The translations under genes and the position numbers were made by a program. Below are positions 53,781 through 62,289 of a stretch of DNA of 64,000 nucleotides, in pieces. The notes under the pieces were generated by a model. It did no database searches. It was not told the origin of the DNA and saw only the letters and a program-made list of their open reading frames with translations. Numbering within the stretch: position 1 is the stretch's first letter; each line of letters begins with the position of its first letter. Source of the stretch: JACKII01 sp963807085 (GTDB lineage Bacteria > Pseudomonadota > Alphaproteobacteria > Bin95); assembly GCA_963807085.1 (NCBI GenBank), contig CAWEBB010000003.1, forward strand, positions 1-64,000, written 5' to 3'.

Positions 53781-54614
53781 GTGAAACCTCTTTTTTTGCC
53801 GTTACTTGCTGCCGCCATTTTGGCGCCGGCCATCGCATTCGCCGGCGTCGTCGATCGCGTGCAAGAGACGAAAACCCTTCGCATCGGCTACCGCACGGAT
53901 TCGCCGCCCTTCTCGTACGAGCCACGCAAGGGCGACGTGGCCGGCTACTCAGTCGATATCTGCCGCGCCGTCGCCGACACGCTGAAGGCCGATCTGAAGC
54001 TGGACACCATCTCGGTCGACTATATCGCGGTGACGGCGGAGAATCGGTTCAAGGCAATTGAAGACGGCGAGATCGATATACTGTGCGGGCCGGATACGAT
54101 GACCATCTCCCGGCGGGAGATTGTCGATTTCTCGCTGCCGATTTTCGTCGATGGCGCAGGCCTGATGGTCCGCCCCGACTCCGCAGTGTCCAACCTCTCC
54201 GACCTCGCGTCGATGAAGCTTGCGGTTGGCGCCGGCACCACAACCGAACAAGCGGTGCGTGCCAGCTTTCCGGATGCCGACATTACCACCTTCGATGATC
54301 ACCAGGCGGGTTTGGCGGCTCTTAAAGCGGGCGAGGCAGACGCCTATTTTGCGGATCGGACGCTTCTTTCCTACATGCGGTTTCACGATCCCGAGGCCCA
54401 AGATCTGCAGATTGCAGACGAGTATCTGACGGTCGAGCCTTATGCCCTGGCCCTGCCCCGCGGCGACTCGGATTTCCGGCTGACGGTGGACAAAACGATC
54501 AGCCGCCTGTTTCGGTCGCCGGAGATGAAGGCGATTGTTACAGACGCATTTGGTGAGGCCAAACTCGGCTCCGTCGTCCGGGCGCTTTACCGTATTGTGC
54601 CAATGCCTGAATAG
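53781..54614 (+). CDS. family-3 transporter substrate-binding protein
   Basis: A 277-residue periplasmic binding protein starting at GTG 53781 after GGGAG. Signal peptide about residues 1-21 (ending AIAFA). Blocks TLRIGYRTDSPPFSYEPRKGDVAGYSVDIC, ENRFKAIEDGEIDILCGPDT and REIVDFSLPIF are typical of amino-acid binding proteins such as GltI/AatJ. No permease or ATPase genes adjoin it, so it must use a transporter encoded elsewhere or act as a sensor. Ligand unknown. Confidence 0.9.
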   Translation: MKPLFLPLLAAAILAPAIAFAGVVDRVQETKTLRIGYRTDSPPFSYEPRKGDVAGYSVDICRAVADTLKADLKLDTISVDYIAVTAENRFKAIEDGEIDILCGPDTMTISRREIVDFSLPIFVDGAGLMVRPDSAVSNLSDLASMKLAVGAGTTTEQAVRASFPDADITTFDDHQAGLAALKAGEADAYFADRTLLSYMRFHDPEAQDLQIADEYLTVEPYALALPRGDSDFRLTVDKTISRLFRSPEMKAIVTDAFGEAKLGSVVRALYRIVPMPE

Positions 54615-54757
54615 GACCGAGTAGGATCGCCAGTGGTTCGATGCCAACAGATGGTACCCATCCGTTGGCTGAATCGAACCACCCAACTATTGAGAAAGTG
54701 GGCTGACGAACGAAACACTTTCGGGTGCAAGCATTTCGATCAGACCACCAGGAAACG

Positions 54758-55339
54758 GTGCGCGACACGTCGTTACTCAATGCCCTCTTCAGCCGCCGCT
54801 CAGTCCGCCCCCGGCGGCTGAAGGCTCCCGGGCCTTCGCCTGATGAGATCGGAACCATTACCCTGGCGGGCCTGCATGGCCCGGACCATGGGCAGTTGCG
54901 GCCGTGGCGGCTAATCCATGTGCAAGACCGCGAGGCCATGGCAGAAGCGTTCGTGGCGGCGGAACGGGAATTGCGGCCGGATGCCCGCGCGAACGATTTC
55001 GCCAAAGCGCGCGAACGGGCGCTGAACGGCCCGAGCCTGCTGGTGCTCGTCGCCCGCATCGACAACAACCACCGGGCGATCCCGCCGCAGGAGCAATGGG
55101 TCGCCGTTGGCGCGGCGCTGAACCAGATGCTGCTCGCCGCCGAGGCGCTGGGCTATGCCGGCGGCATCGTAAGCGGGCGCAAGACCGGCACGGCAACGTT
55201 GCGAAACGCGCTGAAAATCCAAGACAGCGAACATATCGTGGGTTTTCTCACCTTCGGGTGCCCGGCCTCTCCGCCTCCTGCCCGGCCGGCCCTCGACCCT
55301 GCCCCCCATATCAGCGAGTGGCCGCCATTCAAGCATTAG
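54758..55339 (+). CDS. nitroreductase family protein
   Basis: A 193-residue FMN-dependent nitroreductase-fold protein. GTG 54758, preceded by AGGA, gives VRDTSLLNALFSRRSVRPRRL, with the family's RRSxR start; a GTG at 54725 would add 11 residues. Other blocks are GPDHGQLRPWRLIHV, EQWVAVGAALNQMLLAAEALGYAG and EHIVGFLTFGCPA. Related to the YdjA minimal nitroreductases. The EamA gene overlaps its end by 22 bases, so the two are probably coupled. Confidence 0.88.
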   Translation: MRDTSLLNALFSRRSVRPRRLKAPGPSPDEIGTITLAGLHGPDHGQLRPWRLIHVQDREAMAEAFVAAERELRPDARANDFAKARERALNGPSLLVLVARIDNNHRAIPPQEQWVAVGAALNQMLLAAEALGYAGGIVSGRKTGTATLRNALKIQDSEHIVGFLTFGCPASPPPARPALDPAPHISEWPPFKH

Positions 55340-56229
55340 CGGCCAAGCGGAAGGCCGCCGAAAGCTGGTGGTTAGCCATCCCCGGCAATGTGCGCGGCGC
55401 GTGCTGGATCATCGTTGCGGCGGTTTGGCTGACGGCCATGGCGGTGACGATCAAAGTGCTGGGCAAGACCATGTCGCCCTGGGAAATCGTCCTGCTGCGC
55501 TCGGTTTTCGCGCTCCTGCTGATCATGCCGGCCTTGGCGCGGCAGGGCTTTGACAAGGTGCGGACCCGGCGGCCCGGTATGCACATGATCCGGGCGTTGG
55601 TAGGGTTTTGCGGCTTCACCTCCATGGTGTTCGCGGTGACGCATCTGGACCTGGCGCTATTCACCACCATGGGCTTTACCCGCATTCTGTTCGTCATTCT
55701 GCTGGCAATCCTGTTTTTGGGCGAACGGCTGAATGTCAGACGGGCGGCCGCCACGCTGGCGGGCTTTCTGGGCGTGATCATCACCATGCAGCCGGGCGGC
55801 CAGGGCGGCTTCGATCCCTGGATTTTGGTGGCGCTCGGCTCTGCCTTGTTTGCGGCGGGCGTTTCCACCAGCATCAAAAACCTGACGCGGACAGAAGCGC
55901 CGATCACGATCCTGTTCTGGGCCTATGGCCTGATGGCGCTCTTGGCCGCCGGCCCGGCCCTTTACACATGGCGAATGCCGACGCTGCACGAGTTCGGGTT
56001 GGTCGCCATGATCGGCGTGTTCACGACACTTGGCCAAACCTGCACCGTCATGGGTCTGCGCGCGGGTGACGCGACCGCAGTGGTGCCGTTCGACTACACC
56101 CGCCTGCTCTATGCCGCCGCCATCGGCTTTTTCGCGTTCGGCGAGGTGCCGTCTATCGCCACGTTCATCGGGGCTGCGGTGATTATCGCCTCGACCCTCT
56201 ATATCGCCGTGCACGGCTCTAAAGCCTAG
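55318..56229 (+). CDS. EamA/DMT family transporter
   Basis: A 303-residue drug/metabolite transporter with ten predicted helices in two EamA repeats. The start is GTG 55318, inside the end of the nitroreductase gene; no ATG fits the first helix better. Blocks are KVLGKTMSPWEIVLLRSVFALL, FCGFTSMVFAVTHLDLA, FLGERLNVRRAAATLAGFLGVI and the second repeat LRAGDATAVVPFDYTRLLYAAA with FGEVPSIATFIGAAVIIAS. Exported or imported compound unknown. Sits upstream of hyuA3. Confidence 0.9.
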   Translation: MAAIQALAAKRKAAESWWLAIPGNVRGACWIIVAAVWLTAMAVTIKVLGKTMSPWEIVLLRSVFALLLIMPALARQGFDKVRTRRPGMHMIRALVGFCGFTSMVFAVTHLDLALFTTMGFTRILFVILLAILFLGERLNVRRAAATLAGFLGVIITMQPGGQGGFDPWILVALGSALFAAGVSTSIKNLTRTEAPITILFWAYGLMALLAAGPALYTWRMPTLHEFGLVAMIGVFTTLGQTCTVMGLRAGDATAVVPFDYTRLLYAAAIGFFAFGEVPSIATFIGAAVIIASTLYIAVHGSKA

Positions 56230-56295
56230 CCTTGCGGGCCGGTGCCGCCCCCTTTATCCCCTCCGTCTGAAGCAGCAAGCAGGGAAACCCGACAA

Positions 56296-58317
56296 ATGGC
56301 GCCGATCCGCGTTGCCGTCGATATCGGCGGCACCTTTACCGACTTGCAGTTGCTGGACGAGGCAAGCGGCGCCTGCTGGGCCTACAAAACCCCCACGACC
56401 CCCGCCGACCCATCCGAGGGGCTGCTGATCGGCCTGCAAGAGGCGGCGGAAGCGTATCGTTTCGGGCTTGCCGATATCGGCCTGATCCTGCACGGCACCA
56501 CCATCGCCACCAACGCCGTGCTGGAGCGCAAGCTGGCCAAGGGAGCGCTGCTGACCACGGCGGGCTTCCGGGATGTGCTGGAGATCGGCCGCCACCTGCG
56601 CACCGACATTTACGGCCTGAAGGCGGAGCCGCGCTCGCTGCTGATCCCGCGCCAGCACCGCCATGACGTGACCGAGCGGGTACGGGCCGACGGCACGGTA
56701 GAGACGCCGCTGGATGAGATGCAGGTGCGCTGCCTGGCCCGGCAATTCGCGGCAGGAGGCATTCAGGCGGTGGCTGTCTGCTACCTGCACGCCTACCGCT
56801 CCTTCGCACACGAGGTGCGCACGGCGGAAATCCTGGCCGAGGAAGCGCCCGGCATCCGGATCTCGCTCTCGCACCGGGTCAGCCCCGAAATGCGCGAGTT
56901 CGAGCGCACCTCCACCACCGTGCTCAACGCCCTGCTGATGCCGGTGGTGGGTGCCTATCGGGACCGTATCGAAACGCGCCTCGCAGACGCAGGTATCGGC
57001 GCGACGCTCTATCTGGTGCAATCCAATGGCGGCGTCACCACGCCCGCCACGGCGGCCGAGCAACCGGCGCGGCTGCTGCTTTCCGGCCCGTCCGGCGGGG
57101 CGATGGCCTTGCAACAGCTATCCGTCCGGGCGCGCGAGGCCAATCTGGTCGGCCTGGATATGGGCGGCACCTCGACCGATGTGACGGTGGTGCGCGACGG
57201 CCAGACCTCGGTCGTGACGGAAGGCTCGATCGATGGCTTGCCAGTGCGCCTGCCCATGATCGAAATCCGCACCATCGGCGCGGGCGGCGGCTCCATCGCC
57301 TATCGCGACGCCGGCGGCGGCCTGCGCGTCGGCCCGGAAAGCGCCGGTGCCGTGCCCGGCCCCGCCTGCTATGGACGCGGCGGCGAGCGGCCCGCCGTGA
57401 CCGACGCCAACGCCGTGCGGGGCGTGTTCGATCCGGATTTCTTCCTGGGCGGCGCCATGCACCTGCATCTGGACAAGGCGGAGGCCGCGGTGGACGCGCT
57501 CGCGGCGCCGCTCGGGCTCGACCGGGCGCGCACCGCGGCGGGCATGGTGCAGATTGCCAATGCCAACATGGCGAGCGCCGTGCGCCTCTCCCTGTTCGAG
57601 AAGGGCGCGGACCCGCGCGACTTCGTGCTGGTGCCCTTCGGCGGCGCGGCGGGCCTACACGCCATCGGCGTCGCCGAGGAACTGGACATGCGCCGGGTGC
57701 TGTTCCCGGCCGACGCCTCCACGCTGTCGGCGCGCGGCATCCTGTTTGCCGACATCGCCCACGATTTCGCAGAGACCCGCCTGCTGGCGGCATCGGAGGC
57801 CAACCTGCCGGTGTTCGCCGAAATGGCGGAACGGCTGAGGGCCGAGGGCACCGCGGTGCTGACCCGCGACGGCGTGCCGGCCAACCGGCAGGCATTGGAG
57901 CTGCTGGCCGACATTCGCTACCGCGGCCAGGCCTACGAGATCCTGGTGCCGTGGACCGGCGCGGTCGATGCGGCGGGCCTGGCAGCCGCAGTTGCGGCGT
58001 TTCACGCCCTGCATCTGGAGCGTTTCGCCCACCACGACCCGGACGACACGCCGGAAATCGTCACTCTGCGCCTGGTGGCGCGCGGCCTGTTGCCCAAAAC
58101 GGATGCGGCGGTCGCCGGGGCGCCTGTAGCCGCCGAGCCGAAGGGTCGGCGCCAGGTCGATGGCGCAGACGTGCCAGTCTATGCCCGCGAGGCTCTTGAC
58201 CGGGAGTGGCTCCCTGGGCCGATGGTGATCGAGGAAGCTTATACCACCCTGCTGTTGTCAGCCGGCTGGCGCATCCGCTCCATCGGCGCTGGGCATTTGC
58301 TGGCGGAGAAGGCATGA
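56296..58317 (+). CDS. hydantoinase/oxoprolinase family protein HyuA, third paralog
   Basis: A 673-residue HyuA-type ATPase. ATG 56296 follows a GCAGGG-type site; upstream in-frame residues are not conserved. Motifs are VAVDIGGTFTDLQLLDEASG, HGTTIATNAVLERKLA, EFERTSTTVLNALLMPVV, LDMGGTSTDVTVV, IGAGGGSIAYRDAGGG, GPACYGRGGERPAVTDA and PFGGAAGLHAIGVA. No HyuB follows; a methylmalonyl-CoA-epimerase-like VOC gene starts 28 bases downstream. Substrate unknown. Length is normal for the family. Confidence 0.9.
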   Translation: MAPIRVAVDIGGTFTDLQLLDEASGACWAYKTPTTPADPSEGLLIGLQEAAEAYRFGLADIGLILHGTTIATNAVLERKLAKGALLTTAGFRDVLEIGRHLRTDIYGLKAEPRSLLIPRQHRHDVTERVRADGTVETPLDEMQVRCLARQFAAGGIQAVAVCYLHAYRSFAHEVRTAEILAEEAPGIRISLSHRVSPEMREFERTSTTVLNALLMPVVGAYRDRIETRLADAGIGATLYLVQSNGGVTTPATAAEQPARLLLSGPSGGAMALQQLSVRAREANLVGLDMGGTSTDVTVVRDGQTSVVTEGSIDGLPVRLPMIEIRTIGAGGGSIAYRDAGGGLRVGPESAGAVPGPACYGRGGERPAVTDANAVRGVFDPDFFLGGAMHLHLDKAEAAVDALAAPLGLDRARTAAGMVQIANANMASAVRLSLFEKGADPRDFVLVPFGGAAGLHAIGVAEELDMRRVLFPADASTLSARGILFADIAHDFAETRLLAASEANLPVFAEMAERLRAEGTAVLTRDGVPANRQALELLADIRYRGQAYEILVPWTGAVDAAGLAAAVAAFHALHLERFAHHDPDDTPEIVTLRLVARGLLPKTDAAVAGAPVAAEPKGRRQVDGADVPVYAREALDREWLPGPMVIEEAYTTLLLSAGWRIRSIGAGHLLAEKA

Positions 58318-58345
58318 TCGGTCCGCAACAAGGAGGAACGTCCCG

Positions 58346-58753
58346 ATGAAGATCAAACGCCTGGAACATGTCGCCATCACCGTTAAAGACATGGATGACG
58401 CCCGCAACACCTGGATGAACGTGCTGGGCATCGGCCAGGAATACGAGGAGCAGATCGGCCAGACCAAGCTCGCCATGCTGCCGGTCGGCCAGACCTATAT
58501 CGAACTGCTGAGTTCGGAAGGGAAAGAGTCGCCGGTGAACGAATGGATCGGTCAGCACGGCGAGAGCATCTGGCACCTGTGCTTCGAGGTGGAGGACATC
58601 GACGCGGCCATTGCCGAGCTGAAGGGCAAGGGCGTGAAGCTGCGCACCGACGAGCCCCAGAACGGCCACGGCGGCAGCCGCATCGTGTTTCTGGATCCTG
58701 CCTCCACCGGCAATGTGCTGATCGAACTGGCGGAGCTCCCGGAAGGGCATTAG
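58346..58753 (+). CDS. methylmalonyl-CoA epimerase-like VOC protein
   Basis: A 135-residue glyoxalase/VOC-fold protein with the methylmalonyl-CoA epimerase pattern. Likely metal ligands are His8 (KRLEHVAITVKD), Glu53 or nearby (TYIELLSS), His77 (IWHLCFEVEDIDAA) and Glu127 (GNVLIELAEL). AAGGAGG precedes the ATG. In the context of hyuA3 it could racemise a chiral hydantoin-like or acyl-CoA intermediate instead. Methylmalonyl-CoA mutase is not seen nearby. Confidence 0.85.
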   Translation: MKIKRLEHVAITVKDMDDARNTWMNVLGIGQEYEEQIGQTKLAMLPVGQTYIELLSSEGKESPVNEWIGQHGESIWHLCFEVEDIDAAIAELKGKGVKLRTDEPQNGHGGSRIVFLDPASTGNVLIELAELPEGH

Positions 58754-58843
58754 GCACGGCAGCCCGTCCCGTATGGTCAAAGCCGGTACAGGCGCGTAAT
58801 CTGGCCCGCTTCCAGTTTTAAGCGGCTAGCGGGCTAGGAACAG

Positions 58844-60376
58844 ATGGCGAAAGACCAGGACGGCGCGATCTTTATCGGCGCGGACGAAGGTGGCGGCAAC
58901 CCGCAATACTTGACGCTGAGGCGCGCCAACCGGCATGGCCTGATTGCCGGTGCGACCGGTACCGGCAAGACCGTGACCCTGCAGAACCTGGCCGAAGCCT
59001 TCAGCCGCGCGGGCACGCCGGTATTTCTGGCGGACGTAAAGGGCGACCTTTCGGGCCTCTCCCAACCGGGCGAGCCCAAGGATTTTTTGGCGAAGCGTGC
59101 CGATGCCATCGCCCTGGAAGACTATGCCTTCGCCGCGCCGCCCGTGGTGTTCTGGGATCTGTTCGGCCGCCAGGGCCACCCGATCCGCACCACCATTACC
59201 GAAATGGGGCCGCTGCTGCTCGCCCGCATTCTGGGCCTGAACGACACCCAGGAAGGCGTGCTGGCGATCGCCTTTCAGATCGCCGACGACGAGGGCATGC
59301 TGCTGCTGGACCTGAAGGATCTGCGGGCCCTGCTGGTCGACCTGGCGGAGCGGCGCAAGGATATCAGCGCGGCCTACGGCAACATCTCTACCGCCTCGGT
59401 GGGCGCGATCCAGCGCCGTCTGCTGGAACTGGAAAGGCAGGAGGGCGACCAGTTTTTCGGGGAACCCGCGCTCGACCTGATGGACCTGATGCGCACCGAC
59501 CGCAAGGGCCGCGGCATGGTCAATGTGCTGGCCGCCGACGAGTTGATGATGGCGCCCAAGCTCTATGCCACCTTCCTGTTATGGCTGCTTGCGGAACTGT
59601 TCGAGGAGCTGCCGGAAATCGGAGACCCGGACCAGCCGAAACTGGTGTTCTTTTTCGACGAGGCGCATCTGCTGTTCGAGGACGCGCCCAAGGCGCTGGT
59701 CGACAAGATCGAACAGGTCGTGCGGCTGGTGCGCTCGAAAGGCGTCGGCGTCTATTTCGTTACCCAAAGCCCGGCGGACGTGCCGGACGATGTGCTGGGG
59801 CAGCTGGGCAACCGGGTGCAGCACGCGCTCCGGGCCTTCACGCCCCGCGACCAGCGGGCCGTCAAGACCGCTGCCGAGACCTTTCGGCAAAACCCTGAAT
59901 TCGACGCGGCGGTGGCCATCACCGAATTGGGCGTCGGCGAGGCGCTGACCTCGTTCCTGGACGAGAAGGGCTCGCCCGGCATCGTGCAACGCACCCTGAT
60001 TCGCCCGCCGACCTCCCGCCTGGGACCCGCCACCAAGGCAGAGCGGCAGGCGGTGATCGACGCCAGTCCTGTGGCCGGCCGCTATGAAAAGGCTGTAGAC
60101 CGGGAAAGCGCCTACGAAGTGCTGCAGACCCGGGCGGCGAAGGCCGCGGCCGAGGCGGAGGCCGCCGAGAAAGCGGAGGCGGAGGCGCGCCGAAGCGCGC
60201 TGGAGGAGAAAGAGCGCGAAAAGACTGCGCGCGCCGCCCACGGCTCGTCGGGTTCGGCGCGCTCCCGCGGCCGCGACACGGCCTTTGAAGCGGCCACGAA
60301 ATCCGCGGCCCGCTCCATCGCCAATACCATCGGCCGCGAACTGGTGCGGGGCCTGATGGGCATGTTGCGGCGTTGA
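58844..60376 (+). CDS. HerA-like ATPase (DUF853, YjgR type)
   Basis: A 510-residue P-loop ATPase of the HerA/FtsK superfamily. Walker A is GATGTGKT (residues 36-43), Walker B is LVFFFDEAHLLFED near residue 268, and an Arg-finger-like GVYFVTQSPADVPDDVLGQLGNRVQHALRAFTP segment matches DUF853. A charged, Ala/Glu-rich stretch at about 425-470 precedes a short C-terminal helix. YjgR proteins are widespread but of uncertain role. No nuclease partner adjoins it. Confidence 0.9.
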   Translation: MAKDQDGAIFIGADEGGGNPQYLTLRRANRHGLIAGATGTGKTVTLQNLAEAFSRAGTPVFLADVKGDLSGLSQPGEPKDFLAKRADAIALEDYAFAAPPVVFWDLFGRQGHPIRTTITEMGPLLLARILGLNDTQEGVLAIAFQIADDEGMLLLDLKDLRALLVDLAERRKDISAAYGNISTASVGAIQRRLLELERQEGDQFFGEPALDLMDLMRTDRKGRGMVNVLAADELMMAPKLYATFLLWLLAELFEELPEIGDPDQPKLVFFFDEAHLLFEDAPKALVDKIEQVVRLVRSKGVGVYFVTQSPADVPDDVLGQLGNRVQHALRAFTPRDQRAVKTAAETFRQNPEFDAAVAITELGVGEALTSFLDEKGSPGIVQRTLIRPPTSRLGPATKAERQAVIDASPVAGRYEKAVDRESAYEVLQTRAAKAAAEAEAAEKAEAEARRSALEEKEREKTARAAHGSSGSARSRGRDTAFEAATKSAARSIANTIGRELVRGLMGMLRR

Positions 60377-60503
60377 CAATTTGTCGTCGCTCCCGCGCAT
60401 GGGTGGGAAGAGTCTTGCAATGCCGCAAATCGCATATCACCTTCGGCTTCGCTACACTTTCTGGTAGTATCCTCCCGGTTGCAACGAACGGACGCTGTAT
60501 TTG

Positions 60504-61763
60504 ATGAGCATCACTGTCTCCACCTTACCCAATGGCCTGCGCGTCATCTCCGACCGGATGGAGCATGTGGAGACCGTCTCGCTGGGCGTCTGGGTCGGCG
60601 CCGGCACCCGGCACGAATCGGCGTCGATGAACGGTGTCTCCCATCTTTTGGAGCATATGGCTTTCAAGGGCACCGCACGCCGGAATCCTGCCGAAATCGC
60701 CATCGCGATCGAGAATGTGGGCGGCATCATGAACGCCTATACCAGCCGCGAGCAAACCGCCTATTACGCCAAACTGCTGGCGGATGACGCCGCCTTGGGG
60801 CTGGATGTCATCAGCGATATCCTTTGCAACAGCACCTTTCCGCAAGACGAGCTGGAGCGCGAACGGCAGGTGATCCTGCAGGAAATCGGCCAGGCGGCGG
60901 ATGTGCCGGAAGACGTGATGTTTGACGCCTTTCAGGCCGAGGCATTCCCCTATCAGGCCCTGGGCCGCACGGTGCTGGGCGACCCGAACGTGGTGCGGAA
61001 CATCAATCGGGACGAGATGATCGGCTATATGCAGGACCGCTACCTGCCCGGTCAGATGATCGTTGCGGCGGCGGGCAAGATCGATCATGACGCCTTCGCC
61101 AAAAGCGTCGAGCAGCAATTCGGCGGCTGGGCCGCTGGCACGTTGGATGAAACCGAACCGGCTGCCTATCGCGGCGGCGATGTGCGGGTCGAGCGGGACG
61201 ATGTCCAGGCGCATATGCTGCTGGGCTTTCCGACGCTGTCGTATCTGCACGACGATTTCTACGTGTTGCAGGTGCTCTCCACCCTGTTCGGTGGCGGCAT
61301 GTCATCGCGCCTGTTCCAGGAAATCCGCGAAAAGCATGGTCTGGTCTATTCCATCTATTCGTTTGTCTCCGGCATGCGGGATTGCGGGATTTTCGGCATT
61401 TACGCCGGCAGCGGGCCGGAAACCGCGGACGAAGTGTGCGAGCGGGTGGCCAGGCAATGCGCCGGCATCGCCGCCTCCGTCACCGAGGACGAAGTCGCCC
61501 GCGCGCGCACCCAGTTGAAGGCGCAGATCATGATGGCGCGCGAAAGCACCGGCCACCGGGCCGAGCAGGCAGCCTCGCACCTGCTGGCATTCGGGCGGCG
61601 CAAAACGGTGGAAGAGGTCGTCGCCAAGATCGACGCGGTCGATCCGGCCGCCGTCTCCCGTATGGCGGAGCAGGTGTTCGCCGCCAAACCGACTTTCGCC
61701 GCTGCCGGTGCCGTGGAAACGCTGCCGCCGGCGGATGCGATCCGGGAATGGCTGGTGGCGTGA
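60504..61763 (+). CDS. M16 family zinc metallopeptidase (mitochondrial processing peptidase-like)
   Basis: A 419-residue zinc peptidase. ATG 60504 follows a TTG; VSTLPNGLRVISDRM is the usual start. The inverted zinc motif HxxEH is at residues 47-51 (SHLLEHMAFKGT), the distal Glu is around 120-130 (ERERQVILQEIGQ), and the C-terminal half has GLVYSIYSFVSGM and RTQLKAQIMMARESTG. Alphaproteobacterial homologs are the relatives of mitochondrial MPP. Peptide degradation in cytosol or periplasm is inferred; no signal peptide is seen. Confidence 0.93.
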   Translation: MSITVSTLPNGLRVISDRMEHVETVSLGVWVGAGTRHESASMNGVSHLLEHMAFKGTARRNPAEIAIAIENVGGIMNAYTSREQTAYYAKLLADDAALGLDVISDILCNSTFPQDELERERQVILQEIGQAADVPEDVMFDAFQAEAFPYQALGRTVLGDPNVVRNINRDEMIGYMQDRYLPGQMIVAAAGKIDHDAFAKSVEQQFGGWAAGTLDETEPAAYRGGDVRVERDDVQAHMLLGFPTLSYLHDDFYVLQVLSTLFGGGMSSRLFQEIREKHGLVYSIYSFVSGMRDCGIFGIYAGSGPETADEVCERVARQCAGIAASVTEDEVARARTQLKAQIMMARESTGHRAEQAASHLLAFGRRKTVEEVVAKIDAVDPAAVSRMAEQVFAAKPTFAAAGAVETLPPADAIREWLVA

Positions 61764-61769
61764 GAGTGG

Positions 61770-62078
61770 TCAGGCGGCCTGCAATTCGCGTCCGGCGCTG
61801 ACCTCGTCGCTCACCTCGACCGACAGGACATAGGTGATCTGCTGCATGCACCGCCCCAGATAGCCGGCCAGGTGATCGTCGAGCCCCGCGATCTCCACGG
61901 TGATTTCGAGGCGCGTTTCCGTGCCGGAGACGTTGCCGGCGACAAGGGAGCCAGCGAAATGATCGGGAATCAGGTTGCGCTTGGTGAATAACTCCAGCAC
62001 GCGGGACATGATGGACGGGTCCGGCACGGCGGTGACGGAGTAACGGGCGACAGTGTTGCGCCGATCAAAATTCGACAT
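61770..62078 (-). CDS. ACT-like small protein
   Basis: A 102-residue protein with the ACT-like pattern of acetolactate synthase small subunits. It has RYSVTAVPDPSIMSRVLELFTKRNLIPDHF, a variable loop, then TRLEITVEIAGLDDHLAGYL and LGRCMQQITYVLSVEV. No ilvB is nearby, so it may be a stand-alone ligand sensor. It ends 6 bases from the convergent M16 gene. No named family can be assigned with confidence. Confidence 0.7.
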   Translation of the reverse strand: MSNFDRRNTVARYSVTAVPDPSIMSRVLELFTKRNLIPDHFAGSLVAGNVSGTETRLEITVEIAGLDDHLAGYLGRCMQQITYVLSVEVSDEVSAGRELQAA

Positions 62079-62206
62079 GGAAAAGCTCGCATCGTAACAG
62101 GTGGGAATATAACGGCGTAAGGCCCGGCCCTCCTAGAGGACCGGGTAAATAATTCGCCGAATCTGGCCTACTGCGTGCGAAATATCATTCATGGCGGGTT
62201 TCATAG

Positions 62207-62242
62207 CAGAAAAGCAGCTCGTTTGCAAAACAAGAAACGAGC
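62207..62242 (-). terminator. intrinsic terminator of the methyltransferase gene
   Basis: On the minus strand GCTCGTTT (62242-62235) pairs perfectly with AAACGAGC (62224-62217) around a 10-base loop, followed by a short T-rich tail (TTTT near 62213-62210). It lies 48 bases downstream of the methyltransferase stop codon on that strand. Confidence 0.65.
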
Positions 62243-62289
62243 CGCCCGGGGCGGATGAGCAATGCGGGGGGATACGCCAAGACTCGACT

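Noticed and set aside
58844..60376. HerA-like ATPase as part of an antiphage defence system
   Set aside because: Defence HerA proteins are paired with a nuclease or SIR2 protein; here neighbours are a VOC protein and an M16 peptidase, and the protein is of the housekeeping-like YjgR type.
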